Assembly (NCBI GenBank): GCA_023055355.1 | Contig: JALJCS010000004.1 | Coordinates: 18,812,244 to 18,876,243, forward strand | Length of the DNA stretch: 64,000 nt | Direction: 5' to 3' | Origin: Agelaius tricolor | Taxonomy: Eukaryota; Chordata; Aves; Passeriformes; Icteridae | Part shown: one piece after another, positions 50,400 through 62,030 of the stretch | How positions within the stretch are numbered: the first letter of the stretch is position 1 | How the letters are laid out: every line of letters starts with the position of its first letter | The notes under the pieces: generated by a model | The model's input: only the letters and a program-made list of their open reading frames with translations | What the model was told of the DNA's origin: nothing | The model's database searches: none | Translations under genes and position numbers: made by a program

Positions 50400-50830
50400 T
50401 ACATAGCACTGTATTTGCATTAAAAATCTAATTGTTTGGACTCCATTTCATTGGCATTTCATAAGCACTATACATCATAATGCACTGTATGTTTGTGGAT
50501 ATAAAAATATTGATAGTAGTTCAATTGCAATGAGTGATTTAATAATTACCTGCTAATTTGACTTGAGAAGAAGTTCTTTGTTTTTCAAACTCTATTTGCT
50601 TCTAAATCGATAAAGCAATGATAGGCTGCTGCTGAAGGGTTTTTTAGCATCTAATTAAAGATGCCACTTGAATTATTCATGCATTATGTTGTTCTATGAA
50701 TAATTTATGCAGAAATTTCATTGGCAAAACTTAATTTTGAACTTCAATAAAACTTTAAACCTTATTACATTTTCCAAGGCCTTTCAATATAATCTCTTCA
50801 CAATTTTTATAAACAAGAGTTGCCAATTAA
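50400..50830. promoter_or_regulatory. Possible conserved non-coding element
   Basis: The stretch is dense in homeodomain-like TAATTA/ATTA words and POU/octamer-like words such as TTATTCATGCATTAT, plus TTCAATTGCAATGAG, with no repeat signature. This pattern is common in vertebrate developmental enhancers in gene deserts. It is inference from composition only; no alignment supports it. Confidence 0.25.
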
Positions 50831-51349
50831 TATCATAAAATTGAAAGCAGAAAATAAATTTAGGGACTAGATTTAGCTCATTAAATAAATATGACATATG
50901 AGTAGATAAGTATAGAAGAAGAAGTGGAAATATCAAAGTCAAATCAGAAATACAGATTTATACTCTAAACAAGAAATATGGACTGGACAGAGAGCACAGG
51001 GAATGGGATGGGACTGGACACAGAACCTGATAATAATTTGATTTTGGCATAAATTAAAAGTTCTGACTAAAATTTCATCCTAAACTCCCTCTTTAACAGA
51101 TTTTTGTTAGATGAGATATTAGACAATTGAAAAAAAAATTCTGAGTGATTTTAGATAAATTCCAGACTATTTGGGTGACTGTGCTCAGAGCAGTCAGCAT
51201 AAGCTTAAAAAGCTAGAGAAATCTACTTCTTTTTGTGGGAGGAGACATATGCTCACAGACAGTAAGGAAACAATCTGCACTCCATGAAATATACTGTGTA
51301 CAAAGGAGCAGAATAAATTTCCTCTTTTGTTGTATACTCAACAAAGAAT

Positions 51350-51471
51350 AGCCAACAACAGTTAAATACAATAATTTCATGGTGAAACTCAAACTACTTT
51401 TGTATTGTTCAGCCAACAACAAGTAAATACAGTGGTTTCACAGGGAACCTCAAACTACTTTTTTATTGTTC
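51350..51471 (+). repeat. 61-bp tandem duplication
   Basis: Two adjacent 61-base units, 51350-51410 and 51411-51471, both beginning AGCCAACAACA and ending TATTGTTC. They differ at 10 of 61 positions by my count, so the duplication is old. Confidence 0.92.
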
Positions 51472-51877
51472 AGGTTAATCATCCAAGCAAAAGGTAACAT
51501 AGAATTTTTTCTTTTGACATCAGAGCAAAAACCTCCTAATTGTGAACAAACCGTGAGCTACAGGCAGACTGAACTTCTGTGTGCCACATAACACTTATAA
51601 ATTACAGTGTCTTGGCTTTGGAAAAAATATTTCATAAGTAATAGTATCTTGGCTGTTGAAAGAAAAATTGCCTAGTTTTAGAATGGCCTTGAGGCTTAGG
51701 TAATAAAGTACACCTTTCCTTTCCAATTTAATCTTGTTAAACCAGCAGATGACACTATTACACATGTACATTATGCATACTTTAAATTTTGCAGGAGATA
51801 AATAAGAGAAGTAGAGTAGTAGACACCAATTTACTGAACAAGGGCTGTCTAAACTGACCAAGATAAAGTCTCTTAAA

Positions 51878-51912
51878 GTCTGACTTCTGCTATTACTTAT
51901 TTATTATTCTGG
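51878..51912 (+). repeat. 35-bp direct repeat, left copy
   Basis: Starts GTCTGACTTCTGCTATTACT and ends TTATTCTGG. Matches 52742-52776 at 34 of 35 positions (C versus T at the sixth base). Confidence 0.95.
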
Positions 51913-52269
51913 TTAGCCAGCAGCAAAAGCCCCTACAGATTGCAAGGGGTCCCTCTTCCTCTTAGTTGTAAGAGGTGGGGCTGAAGGGTGTATGGGCAGA
52001 GACAAAATGAATATTGAAATAAGAGCAATTAAATAATAGGAATAAAATGAGAAAGCCTTATTCAATATTTGAATCAAAGGTGTCTCAGCAGGTTCAATTA
52101 TTTTTTTTACCAGAAATAACAGTTCAGTGAATACACTTAAATTCTGATGGAAGCCTGCAAGAACTATTTTTCCGCTCCTATTCCAAATATCACAATGGTA
52201 TTTGGAAGCCCCTAGAGTCCATATGCAATAAAACTTTCTGAAAAGCCAAGATCAGATAATAAATGTGGT
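51913..52269. other. Unclassified DNA between repeat copy and CR1
   Basis: The first 80 bases (AGCAGCAAAAGCCCC, AGGGGTCCCTCTTCCTC, GAGGTGGGGCTGAAGG) are GC-richer and may be part of an old LTR. The rest is AT-rich. No family is recognised. Confidence 0.35.
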
Positions 52270-52668
52270 TCATAGAATCACAGAACCATTTGGGTTAAAA
52301 AACAGCCTTAGGTCATCAAGTTCTACAACTAATCTATTGCTATCACATCCATATCTACATATTTTTTAAATACCTCAAGGGATGGTACCTGAACTGCTTT
52401 TCTCGTCAGCTTGTTTCAGTGCCAGACCACTATTTCAGTGAACACAATTTTCCTAGTATCCACTCAACCTCCCCTGGCACAGTCTGAGCCCATTTCCTCT
52501 TGTCCTGTCGCTTGCAACCTGTGTAAAGAGACTCACCCTCATCCTGTTACACATCTCCTTCAGGCAATTGTGGAGAGCAATAAGTTCTTTCCTGAGGCTC
52601 CTTTCTCCAGGCTGAACCACCCCACCTTCCTCAGCCCCTCCTCAGAGGGCTTGTGCTCAAGTACAGAG
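52270..52668 (-). mobile_element. CR1 LINE 3' fragment
   Basis: Antisense CR1 3' end on the plus strand: TCATAGAATCACAGAACCAT tail, ATTTGGGTT, then CTGAGCCCATTTCCTCTTGT and CCTGTCGCTTGCAACC, TCTCCAGGCTGAACCACCCC, CCTCAGCCCCTCCTCAGAGG and GCTTGTGCTCAAGTACAGAG. The element is 5' truncated and lies inside the segment bracketed by the 35-bp repeats. The 87-codon plus-strand frame at 52411-52674 is its shadow. Confidence 0.92.
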
Positions 52669-52741
52669 AGTTAGACAACCTTAGGGATGGTTATGGATTC
52701 AGATTACTTCTTTACCTTAATTACTGAATCCCCAAATTGCT

Positions 52742-52776
52742 GTCTGATTTCTGCTATTACTTATTTATTATTCTGG
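52742..52776 (+). repeat. 35-bp direct repeat, right copy
   Basis: Partner of 51878-51912. The two copies are 864 bp apart, start to start. Confidence 0.95.
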
Positions 52777-55700
52777 GTTCCTTCAGATACAAATTTCTGG
52801 GGAGCTTTACTGACAAGTTTGCAGAGGAGACCCAAAAGGGAATGAATAATTTCTGTGAATGGTTCTTGTGCCTAGAAAAAAGGAAGACAGAGAGGAAAAT
52901 GTGCAAGTAGAAAGCAGAAGAAATAGGGAGCGTTACTTCTACATATTATGCAAGTTTGGGTTGTGCCCCTGAACTTGAAAAAGCATTGCCTGAATGGGAG
53001 TAGTCCACAGACTGAGTGAGAATGTTTATCTTGGCTCAGTGTTGAAGAGGGGTACCACTCCATGTCCTGTATATTCTCAACAAAAAAAAGTTGATATCAA
53101 GCTAGTTTGACAAAAAGACAGAAATTGCATGAATCCTTATTACAGACTTTTTTTTCTGTCAGTAATTATTTTCCTTTTATCTAGAAAACACTACCTGCAC
53201 TGTTGCTTGTTATTAGCATACACTTAGATAATTTTCCCTAAAGTACAATATTTAGATTTCATGTTTAACATAATTTTCTAAATTAGATAATATTATTTAA
53301 AGGATATTTGAAATTATTGGATTCATTTATAAATATATATATATATATAGGCTTTTTTTTTTTTACTGAACACCTCTGAACTCTGCATTACTGAGCTTTT
53401 CTTTTGACATGTTTACTAAACATGCTAAGGCCTTTTGGAGAGAAGAGATAAGTTTGTCACTTCTTGGCCTACGCAGTATCATTATCACTTTCAGACTACT
53501 CTGTAGGCAGACTATGCAAGGAAGCTCCTTTACAATCCAGTGAACCCTGACTACGGTGTTTAGTAGTAAAACAGTGTGTACATTAGTAAGCTATTCCAGA
53601 AAAACTTTTTCCCCAACGTAAGACTCTTCTTTGCTAGTAAGAAATAGGATTTCAATGAAAGATAAGTTCTATCCCCTTAACTGGGCCAGTTACACAGTAG
53701 AATTTAATTCAAAGGAACTTGGGATAAAGGAAGGTTTCGTTCTTCCAAATTATTATGCAAAAATATGTGTTGTGTCAATTAATAGTAATAATGTCATATT
53801 GCACAAGTCAGAGCTATTTAATCAAAATGATTGGTCTGTCTGCTATAGAAAACACCAAACAAGGTAGAACTAGTCCCAGTGGAAAAGTCAGAAAATTAAA
53901 TGTTTCAATCACAGATTCTAACTTTTAACTTTCAATTCTTCTTTGTTGAGTGTTGATATTTTTGTTGGTGACGCGACAGACTTGGGTTCTTTTTGCTGCA
54001 GTTACGTTATGAATATTTAAAGAGAATATAGTCAGTAGGTATCAAACTTCTTTTATTCATTATATTTAGACTTGCATTTATCTTAAAATTTCAGTTATCT
54101 TTCCATTTCCTTACTCATTTAACTGTAATCTAGGGTAGTAATAATGACTTGTCTCACAACCATTTTATTATATACTTGGAAATTATTGGTTTCTTACATA
54201 TTCTGGAATTTTTACAGTTGCTTGGTTCCAGACTATTCAAACTTCGAACACATTTATGCTAGCAGTTTTTCTATGACTGACTGTAAGTTAGAAAGTATTA
54301 TAATTATACTTTATGGAGTGTCTATCTTTTATGGATACTGCCTCTAGGTAGTGTTCTGCCTTGTAGAGTCACTTTCTTTGATCTTTCCATAACCTTACTG
54401 TTATTTAGATTTATAAAGAATCACCTCCTTCCAACTCCTCTCCCTCAATCTGTACATGAGGTATCATTTGCCTAAGAAGTATCTGGCTAAATGCATTCAT
54501 TCATTCTAGAATATTTTTAATACACATAGAATTTTTTGCTAAGTGATGAATGACCTGGCTTTATTTGAAAGGTGTATCAAAATTGAGTAGATTCCCAAGG
54601 AGCAATTAATTATAAAAATATCCATACGTTGACCTCCTGTTTTAACACATGTAAAACACAGTTGTTCATATTTACAACTTCTAATTTATCAGTAAATTGC
54701 CTTAGGTCATAAGGAAGAAGCTAATGGATTTTAATAGAATATTACTGGTTTGAGCTTTGACCTAAAATAAGCTTTTCAGATCTCTGTCCAGTACAGGTGA
54801 TCAGTATCATGGCGCAGCCAGTTTTATTTTATTTCATAAAGCAAAATCACATGTTGACAACAAATATTGCATTATTTTATAATAATTTTCTCACCTTCAA
54901 TATTCTTTCTTATTATTTTCTTATAGTTTGTTAAGTCTAAAATTATTAACTTGGAATTTACATAATTTACTAATTTAACTTGGAATTTATAAAATTATTG
55001 ATGCTACTAAGGCAACATTTGAAATTTTAAATATATATATAATGGTTATAATAATGAAAAAAAAATTGTGTTCTTTACTACTTCAATATAGAAAAATTGT
55101 TTTGTATACAAATATTCTTTCAAGAATCATATGTTCTAGAGTACACAGATTTGTTTGCACTCATAAATGTGTTGACTCATAAGAATTTATGTTAGTGAAA
55201 GGTCTCATTATGTGCAATCCCAATCCATAAAACTTCAGTAGAAACTACTATATTGCATTCCATCAGAAGTATTAGCCACACAGTATTTGCCATAAAAAAT
55301 TTAGGCTGGATGCAAAGTCCTCATTATGTCTTATTTAGAGGAATGAAAAATGGTTTAAAAAATGAAAGTTAAAGCTTTCTCAGCAGCATAGTTTACTCTG
55401 TCTCTTCTCATTTCTTCACATCCTGGTGTTTTAGTCAGTCTAATCTTTGGGGAGAAAAAAAGCAAAAAAAAGAAAAAATAAAAGAAGGGTGGCTCTCTCG
55501 TTCATATTACATTGACAGTGAGGCTGATTTTTGAATTGATTACTTCAAAGGAAAATCAAAAGCTCAAGATTTGTTACTTAAACCTCTATTTAGGCTTACA
55601 GATCTTTGCTTCTCTATATGTTTGAATTTCCATTTTCAGTATTTGAGTGTTCTGTCAAAAAACTAATGTTTTTCCCTTAAAATAGAGACTGTAAAACTGC

Positions 55701-58079
55701 TTCTGAGTCCGTGAATTAGAATGTAAGATAATGCCCGCATTCAGAATTGCAATAATATATGAACATAATTATTTCGTTTTCTCCAAGAATTTTTAAGTTT
55801 TTTAAAGAAACATGTTTTTAACATTTTAAGTTTTTTAAAGAAGATGTAGTTTTCAGGATGGTGTTAGAAATAGAAGCATCACACTACCACTAAACAGACT
55901 TGCATTCAACATTCAGATTATAAACAGAAGGATTTGACTTTACAATATTCTAAAGGAGGAAAATAAATGTTACAATATTTTAATGTAAAAGATGATTTTA
56001 ACAGTATTTTAAAAGAAAATTCTCTCCCTTCTACAAAATGGTCCTTAAGCAGACATCATGATCAAATATTGTAAATACATTCTCCTTACACAAAAGTTAA
56101 AAAAATGACTTTTGACTAATTACTTCATATCTTAAAGAATTTTTTGAAATATACTTTCTTTCAATATTATTCCAAAGTAGTTAACGTGTTTAACTATCTC
56201 TCAAATTTCTTCCTCAGTCTTCCTTCATAAGACTGGTCCTTTATATTGTCCTAATACACACTGATTACTTATATCCAAAGATCTCTTAATAGAATAATGA
56301 CCACTATCAGTTAAAATAAAAATATGAAATAAAAATCAAAGGATTGATGGTTTTCACTTTATCTTTCCAGTATTTCCAGCATTAGTTCTAAGAATTATAG
56401 TTAAAAAAGGTTCATCAGTGGAAACAATTTAGGAAAACTGTTAAAAGTCAGTGAATATTACAGACAAAGTTAATACATAATTCAGATACTCATTTCTTGT
56501 CTTCTGTGAAAAATCCTCCCACCCTTCTGACCCTAGGTCTGCTCACTCCATTAAAGGAGTATCCCTATAACATCTAGAATTGAAGTCCTTGTTAGTACTT
56601 ATAGACCTCCTGTCTTCTCTCCAGATGAGCAAGGAGCTATTATTTGTAAATACAGACAAAAGATGAGATGTATCCCTTCTCAAGGACATATATGTGGTAT
56701 TATATCCCACATATACATTATAACAGATGTACAAGTTTTAACTGCTGCTTCCTCCACGAGCAAATCAGAGTAAGAGACAGGGAAGATGTACAGTTATGGC
56801 TATGCCTCTTTTAACAGAGGATCATAGAACTTGACTGCTTGTTGACCATGAAAGTTCTGTGGCGTTTCCTAGGACAGTTTTGGATTTGGTCAGGGAATAG
56901 ATAAAAAAAGAGAATTGTGGATCAAATTAATGACTCTAGGGAGTTAGCATTGCCATAAATAGAGCAGGTTTGAAGCTTCTTTGTTAAAGACTAAAACACA
57001 CAAATTGTCTTTCTTTTTCTTTATCCAGGTTATAAATATTTTTATCAGACTTTGAGAGTAGCTGGGACCTACAATATCAACAATAGCTACTATGTTTTTT
57101 AACACTGCCTTATCCCATTTCCAACATCAAGGGATCCAGCCTAAAGTCTATCTTGGGTTTCTGTCATTAAAAATTACCTATGAGATTTGTTGATGCAAAA
57201 ATGTATGTTGCAATTAATTAAAGATATGTGTTTACCTGTGCAAATATGAAGAGATGGGCACAGCAACCCATAATGTTGCACACTAACACTTCTTGAATCT
57301 TTATTGAGACTAAAGAGCTGATTTTTACTACATTCTAGAACTGTCCTTTATGTTGGACACCAGCTATTTCTAATGTATTTCTTAAAGGTTTTGATGTTTC
57401 TAATATATGGGAAAACCCCTATGAAACCACCAGAATGTTCCAATATCATACCTGAATGTATGATAGAAAAAATTAATTACTTCATTCATATTTGCCCTAC
57501 CTTTTGAAGTGTAGCTTTATTAATACTTTTTTCTGACAATGCTCTTAAAATATATTTTTTCAGTTTTTTGCTTTGCTTTGGTTTGGTTTGTGGTTTTTTA
57601 TAGCTAATTACCACATACCCAAACATACTAAATACTAAGTTGCTTTATTTGTTTGAATTTCGCACAAAGATCATAAAGCATATCTCTTTTTCCCACATGT
57701 CTCACACAGATCTCAAAAACTGGTTTATGAATCCTCTTTATAAAGGTCTAGAAGTGTCAAGATGCCATGGTAATTTAACAGTAGAATGTTTTACCTCAGC
57801 AAAATATTTCACCAGCAAAGATTTGCATAAAATCTCTGTAATTCCAGACAAAATTTGAGAAGTCAGAAGTTGAATGAATTGAGTAATACCCAAGAAAAAA
57901 AACGTGTCTTATCCCTCACAAGGTATGTACAGTTAATGTAGAAGATTTATCCTAAATAAAAGGTTACAACAGAGGCAGATGTCTTTAGAAATCTATAGAA
58001 AAAGTGGGGGAATACTAAATGGAAAAAAGACTTAAATGAAAGAAAAACTGGAAAATAAAATTTTAACAGATAGAAATTA
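52777..58079. other. AT-rich DNA, nothing recognised
   Basis: No gene or repeat family is identified. Minor features: (AT)8-9 at about 53333-53349, and a 19-base word TTTTAAGTTTTTTAAAGAA repeated at 55791-55809 and 55824-55842. Frames of 60 to 80 codons look like chance. Confidence 0.5.
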
Positions 58080-58303
58080 CAGTCAGCATACACACAATAT
58101 AATACAAAGAAGGAGATGAAACAGAGGATGGAGCAGAGTGGCAACTTATGGATGCTGTTACAACAGTACACAAGTTAGAGAAGTTAGGGGAAAATGTGAA
58201 TGCTATTTCCTGGATGGAATGCAGTCAGCATGTCCAACTTCCCAAACACAATAAGAGGAAGATGAAACAGAAGGTGGAGTGGAGTTGTGATGTCACAACC
58301 AGT
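58080..58303 (+). repeat. Diverged tandem duplication, about 142-bp period
   Basis: CAGTCAGCAT opens units at 58080 and 58222. In each, GA(A/G)GATGAAACAGA or GGAGATGAAACAGA follows, then (G/A)GTGGAG or GATGGAG words, and ACAAC(A/C)(A)G. The similarity is partial, so the duplication is old or the units belong to a repeat family I cannot name. Confidence 0.6.
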
Positions 58304-59190
58304 CTCTGTTGAAATCCTTGCAGAGGAGGGAATTCAGTGGTATTTTTATCTGATAAGCTACACAGCAGCTGTCAGCCAAGGGAGATTAAAGAGAAAGTCT
58401 TGCTGTTGAACCATCACCTCTTGAAAAATCACTCTCCTCAGGTATAATGCTGACACATACTTCCATCCCAAAATTACCCACCTCTAAGTTGTTACCACTC
58501 CTCATTTTGCATGTTGTATGACTGTAGAGTCATTCCAGTGGCACCAAACCTAAATAGTACAAAAGTAAGTTGAAAATGGGTAGAAGTTAGGGAAGATTCC
58601 TTTGAAACTTCTGGAATGTGGTTGACGGGCTGAACCTGTCTTCTCCTCCACAGAGAGGCTGACAGGGTTATAACCATAATGTATGAATGCTGAATGCTTA
58701 CCTTGAGCTAGCTTTTGTTAGAGACTAGAGCTTATTCATATATTGCTTTGATTATGTTTTTGTAGTCAGATACTAACACCAGTGATCCTTAAATCTTAAT
58801 CTGTGACAATTTTATTAATAAAGAGTGTTATTCTGTGAACTGCCAGTGTGAGACCTTCAAGGGCACTGGCTGTCTCTGGCAGTGGGTAATGTACTCAAAT
58901 AAAGTGTGGAGACCTGGGAGAGTGTCTCCCTTTGCTGTTGGCATGCGGCCCTGAACATGTCAGGTGAGTTGCCCCCCTCAGTCCAGAAGGACAGCTCAGA
59001 GGAGTAGTCATAACAGGATACTGGCAGACTGGTCAGGCTCAGGTGGCTTGGCTTTCCTGGGGTGCTGACAGACCAGTCAAACACAAAGACCTTGGGGAAA
59101 TTTCCTCTTTCACATGACCTTAACCCATCATCACTGAAGAATTTTTCCCTATTAGGTAATGAATTAAACTGAAGCATTATCTCTCTCCAA
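58304..59190. other. Unclassified block, possibly an old LTR element
   Basis: GC content is higher than in the flanks, particularly at 58860-59130. AATAAAG occurs at about 58818 and again near 58897, as in LTR R regions, but no TATA box, TG...CA ends or primer-binding site could be fixed. A 106-codon minus-strand frame (58857-59177) covers the GC-richer part; its product is not recognised. Confidence 0.3.
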
Positions 59191-61525
59191 GTAAGTAAAT
59201 ATTGCTATCCCCTTTTGTGGTTCAGACCTTTTAATGAGCAGAAGACCAATCACCAAGTTTTCAGACAAGGTACAAGATTCCCCAGGAAATTGAGCTCTGC
59301 TGGATCTGGTTACATTTTTAGCCCTAAATGAACTTAAGTACAAGCCTAAGATATTTCTAGACTTACTACATAACTTTTTGGTATTATTCATGAAACCAAA
59401 ACATACCTCCTAAAACTTATTCCTTTTGTCTCTTTAACTGCTAATTACTGTAAGATAAAAATACACTAGTAGCTAACTAAGCATTAACCAGTTTTTCAGT
59501 CATCAATTATATAGAACTTTTTACTTCATGAATGTCAAAATTTCACCAGATTAAAAATTACTCATCCTTTGTAATTCAGCTACTTAAAAACTGCTCTCCA
59601 TAGTAATATAAAAACTGCTAGCTATTCCACTGTATATTTAATTAGGGTTTGCTTTCACAGAAATTATTTTAAATTGTTATTAGATATATCATACTGTAAT
59701 AACACATACTAGAGTATAATATAATTCAGCTACAGCTGAAGAAAGAAAATCCTTAAGAAAAATCTTAGAAAAAGAAGTTCCTTAATAAATTATAATAAAG
59801 AAATGCCATGTATCTCAAGCAATTAGAAACTATTTGGGAGGTTTGATATTTCTGTGAGGAGGAAAAAAACCTGATGTTTTAGGCAAGCCTGTTTATTTAT
59901 TCTTTCCTCAAAGCAGAATAAAACAAAGATTAAAAAAGAATATTTCTGTTCACAGTTGCATATTTTTTTACTAGCAACTATATTTTTTCCCAGAAAAATC
60001 TTCTTTCTCTTTGTCCCCTCAGCTGCTAATTCCTCTTTTGTCTAATGCCACTATCTTTCTGTCTTTGTTCAATTCTGCCTGCTTCAGCTCTCAAATGCTA
60101 CCAATTCCACAAGGTTAATAAGCAGTTTTCTACATTTGTATTCAGCTTAAAATGATTTCAACCCCTCAATGCAGACGGCTTAACTTCTGACCTGCCTTGT
60201 ATTTGCAACTGTTTCACACAGTGGTTTTTATTGTTTTGAACATTTCATTCTAGTAAAGGAGTTCAGCTGTTTCTACTGTTAATCCTGGGGGAAAAAAAAG
60301 AAAATTTATTCCATACTTACACTACCACCATTTCAGCAGGTTATTCTTTTGGTCAGAGCCATAACAAATTACTTTTGATGTTGCACCACCCTGATAGTCA
60401 TTGTTTTAATTAAACCAGGTGATTACAAAGCATGTTGAAAGTGATCAAGTGCTTAGCATTTTGTACTAAAAATGGCAGAGGCAAATTAATTACTCTTTCT
60501 GTGATACTACCTTTAGTCCATATCACATCATTTTTATAGGACGAATTTGCTCTTTGCTAAAAGAAAAAGAAATCAAACAGAAAAGAAACAAATCAAAAAA
60601 ACCCCAACCAACCAAAACCCAAAATCTCACCCACCACAGAACTAGATGATTTTTCTAAATTTTCCTAGTTACAATTTCCAGAAAACAAAGTATTTGTAAT
60701 ATACGTTGTTCTGTATATATACTGTGTCACCAGTGTCTTCCATATTGGTTCTTCAAGGTGGTGATCAAATTTTTGTTCAATAAGTTAAACAGTTTGAGTT
60801 CTTGGAGTCTCTCACTGTATCACCCTATCCAATCCTTCTTCCATTTATTTTTTCCCAAGCACTCCCCTGCTTCTACAGTCATTGCTACAATTAGAATTCA
60901 AAGTACAGCTCACATTACACCTCAAACAAATTATTCAGTTTATATAAGGCTTCCTCTTAGAGTCTGTTTTTGCATAGCAGCACATCCAATCTACAAGCAT
61001 GAGTTTATTTCTTTGCATCATGACACAATTTCTTCAGTTCCTGAAATTCATACTGTTTATTCATGTTCTCCCTGGCTAGTGGAGTAGTAGGATCTTGGAG
61101 GAACACATTTGCTTGAGAATGTGTTTCTAGCCCAGCATAATCTTCCATGCCTTCATAAAAGGAACTAGCACCCATACCTAGACTTATTAAAAGGGTTTAA
61201 TTTCCACCCTGCTACATTACTCTCAACACAATTGTATCTATTCTTGTGGGAAATTTATTACTATGTAACATTCTTCTAAAAAAGAGTTTAGAGTCTTCTG
61301 AAATAGAGTTTTTCCTGTTGTAGCAAGAATTTTTTTTTCACATTAGATATTATTTTCATCTGTTTCTATCCTATTCTAAATGCGGCCCTACTTTCCATTT
61401 AAAATATTTAAACTTTAATTGCAGATTAAGGACTAAAGAGAACAAAATGTAATCATGCACATTTAGAGTTGCACACATACACACATTTTCAAAGGTTCAT
61501 GCTTATTCAACTTGAACAATCCTCC
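59191..61525. other. AT-rich DNA, nothing recognised except a possible enhancer
   Basis: No gene or repeat family is identified. An A- and C-rich tract (AAAACCCC, CCAACCAACC) lies at about 60593-60630. A 109-codon plus-strand frame at 60758-61087 has no known motif. Confidence 0.5.
60345..60560. promoter_or_regulatory. Possible conserved non-coding element
   Basis: Contains TCATTGTTTTAATTAAACC, a TCF/LEF- or SOX-like GATTACAAAG, an NK2-type TCAAGTGCTTA and AATTAATTAC within about 100 bases, in unique DNA without repeat signatures. Motif clustering of this kind is typical of developmental enhancers, but short AT-rich motifs also arise by chance. No alignment supports it. Confidence 0.25.
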
Positions 61526-62030
61526 TGTGATGATGTAGGGAGTTCTGCTGAGGTGGGGTTAATTTTTTCACAGCAGCTCATACGTGCCTGAAGCAGTGTT
61601 TATAACACACCAATAGATTAGGTATTGCTGAGCAGGGCTTCCATAGCATCAAGGCCTTCTCTGTACCTCGAGCAGCCCCTCAGTAGGTGGGTGAGGAATG
61701 AGAGAGAGACAGCTGACCTGAAAGACCCAAAGAGATATTCCATGCCTCACAGCATCTTGCTCAGCAATGAAACTGGAGGCAGATTTTCCAAACTAACCAT
61801 TTCTTGCAGGCTGGCTTGGCATCATTCTGGTGGTGGGAGGTGGTGACAATCACCTTTCAGTTCTTCCCCACCTCTTCTCTTCCTACACTTATTAAGCTGC
61901 CTTCATCTCAACCCACGAGTTTTCCCCACTTTTAAGTTTCTAATTCTCTCCCTGCGTACCACTGCACACTGGGGAAGGGAATGGGTGACTAGCTGAAGGA
62001 TTAGCTGCCATCTGGGTTCAACCCACCACA
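61526..62030 (+). mobile_element. Solo LTR, avian ERVL-like family C copy 2
   Basis: The better preserved copy of the family seen at 34137-34652. Landmarks: GGGTTAATTTTTTCACAGCA, TATTGCTGAGCAGGGCTTCC, CAGCTGACC...GAGATATTCCATGCC, TTGCTCAGCAATGAAACTGG, CTTATTAAGCTGCCTTCATC, TCAACCCACGAGTTTTCCCC, and the end GGGTTCAACCCACCACA at 62030. The left end is approximate. ATTAAG takes the place of the polyadenylation signal, as in this LTR family. No internal viral DNA is attached. A 73-codon frame at 61625-61846 is a by-product. Confidence 0.85.

Larger units (their letters stand above)
40938..51349. other. AT-rich DNA, almost nothing recognised
   Basis: About 10 kb without an identifiable gene or transposon. 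Only simple repeats stand out (42847-42886, 44015-44087, 49595-49642). Frames of up to 106 codons occur (47587-47907 minus, 48944-49264 minus), but none carries a recognisable motif. The frame at 46134-46400 plus has a good acceptor-like TTTCTACATTTTTTTCAG before about 46193 and a weak donor near 46397. Confidence 0.5.

Noticed and set aside
34137..62030. Possibility that the two family C LTRs flank one provirus
   Set aside because: They are 27 kb apart and strongly diverged, and a family B LTR, CR1 copies and unique DNA lie between them.
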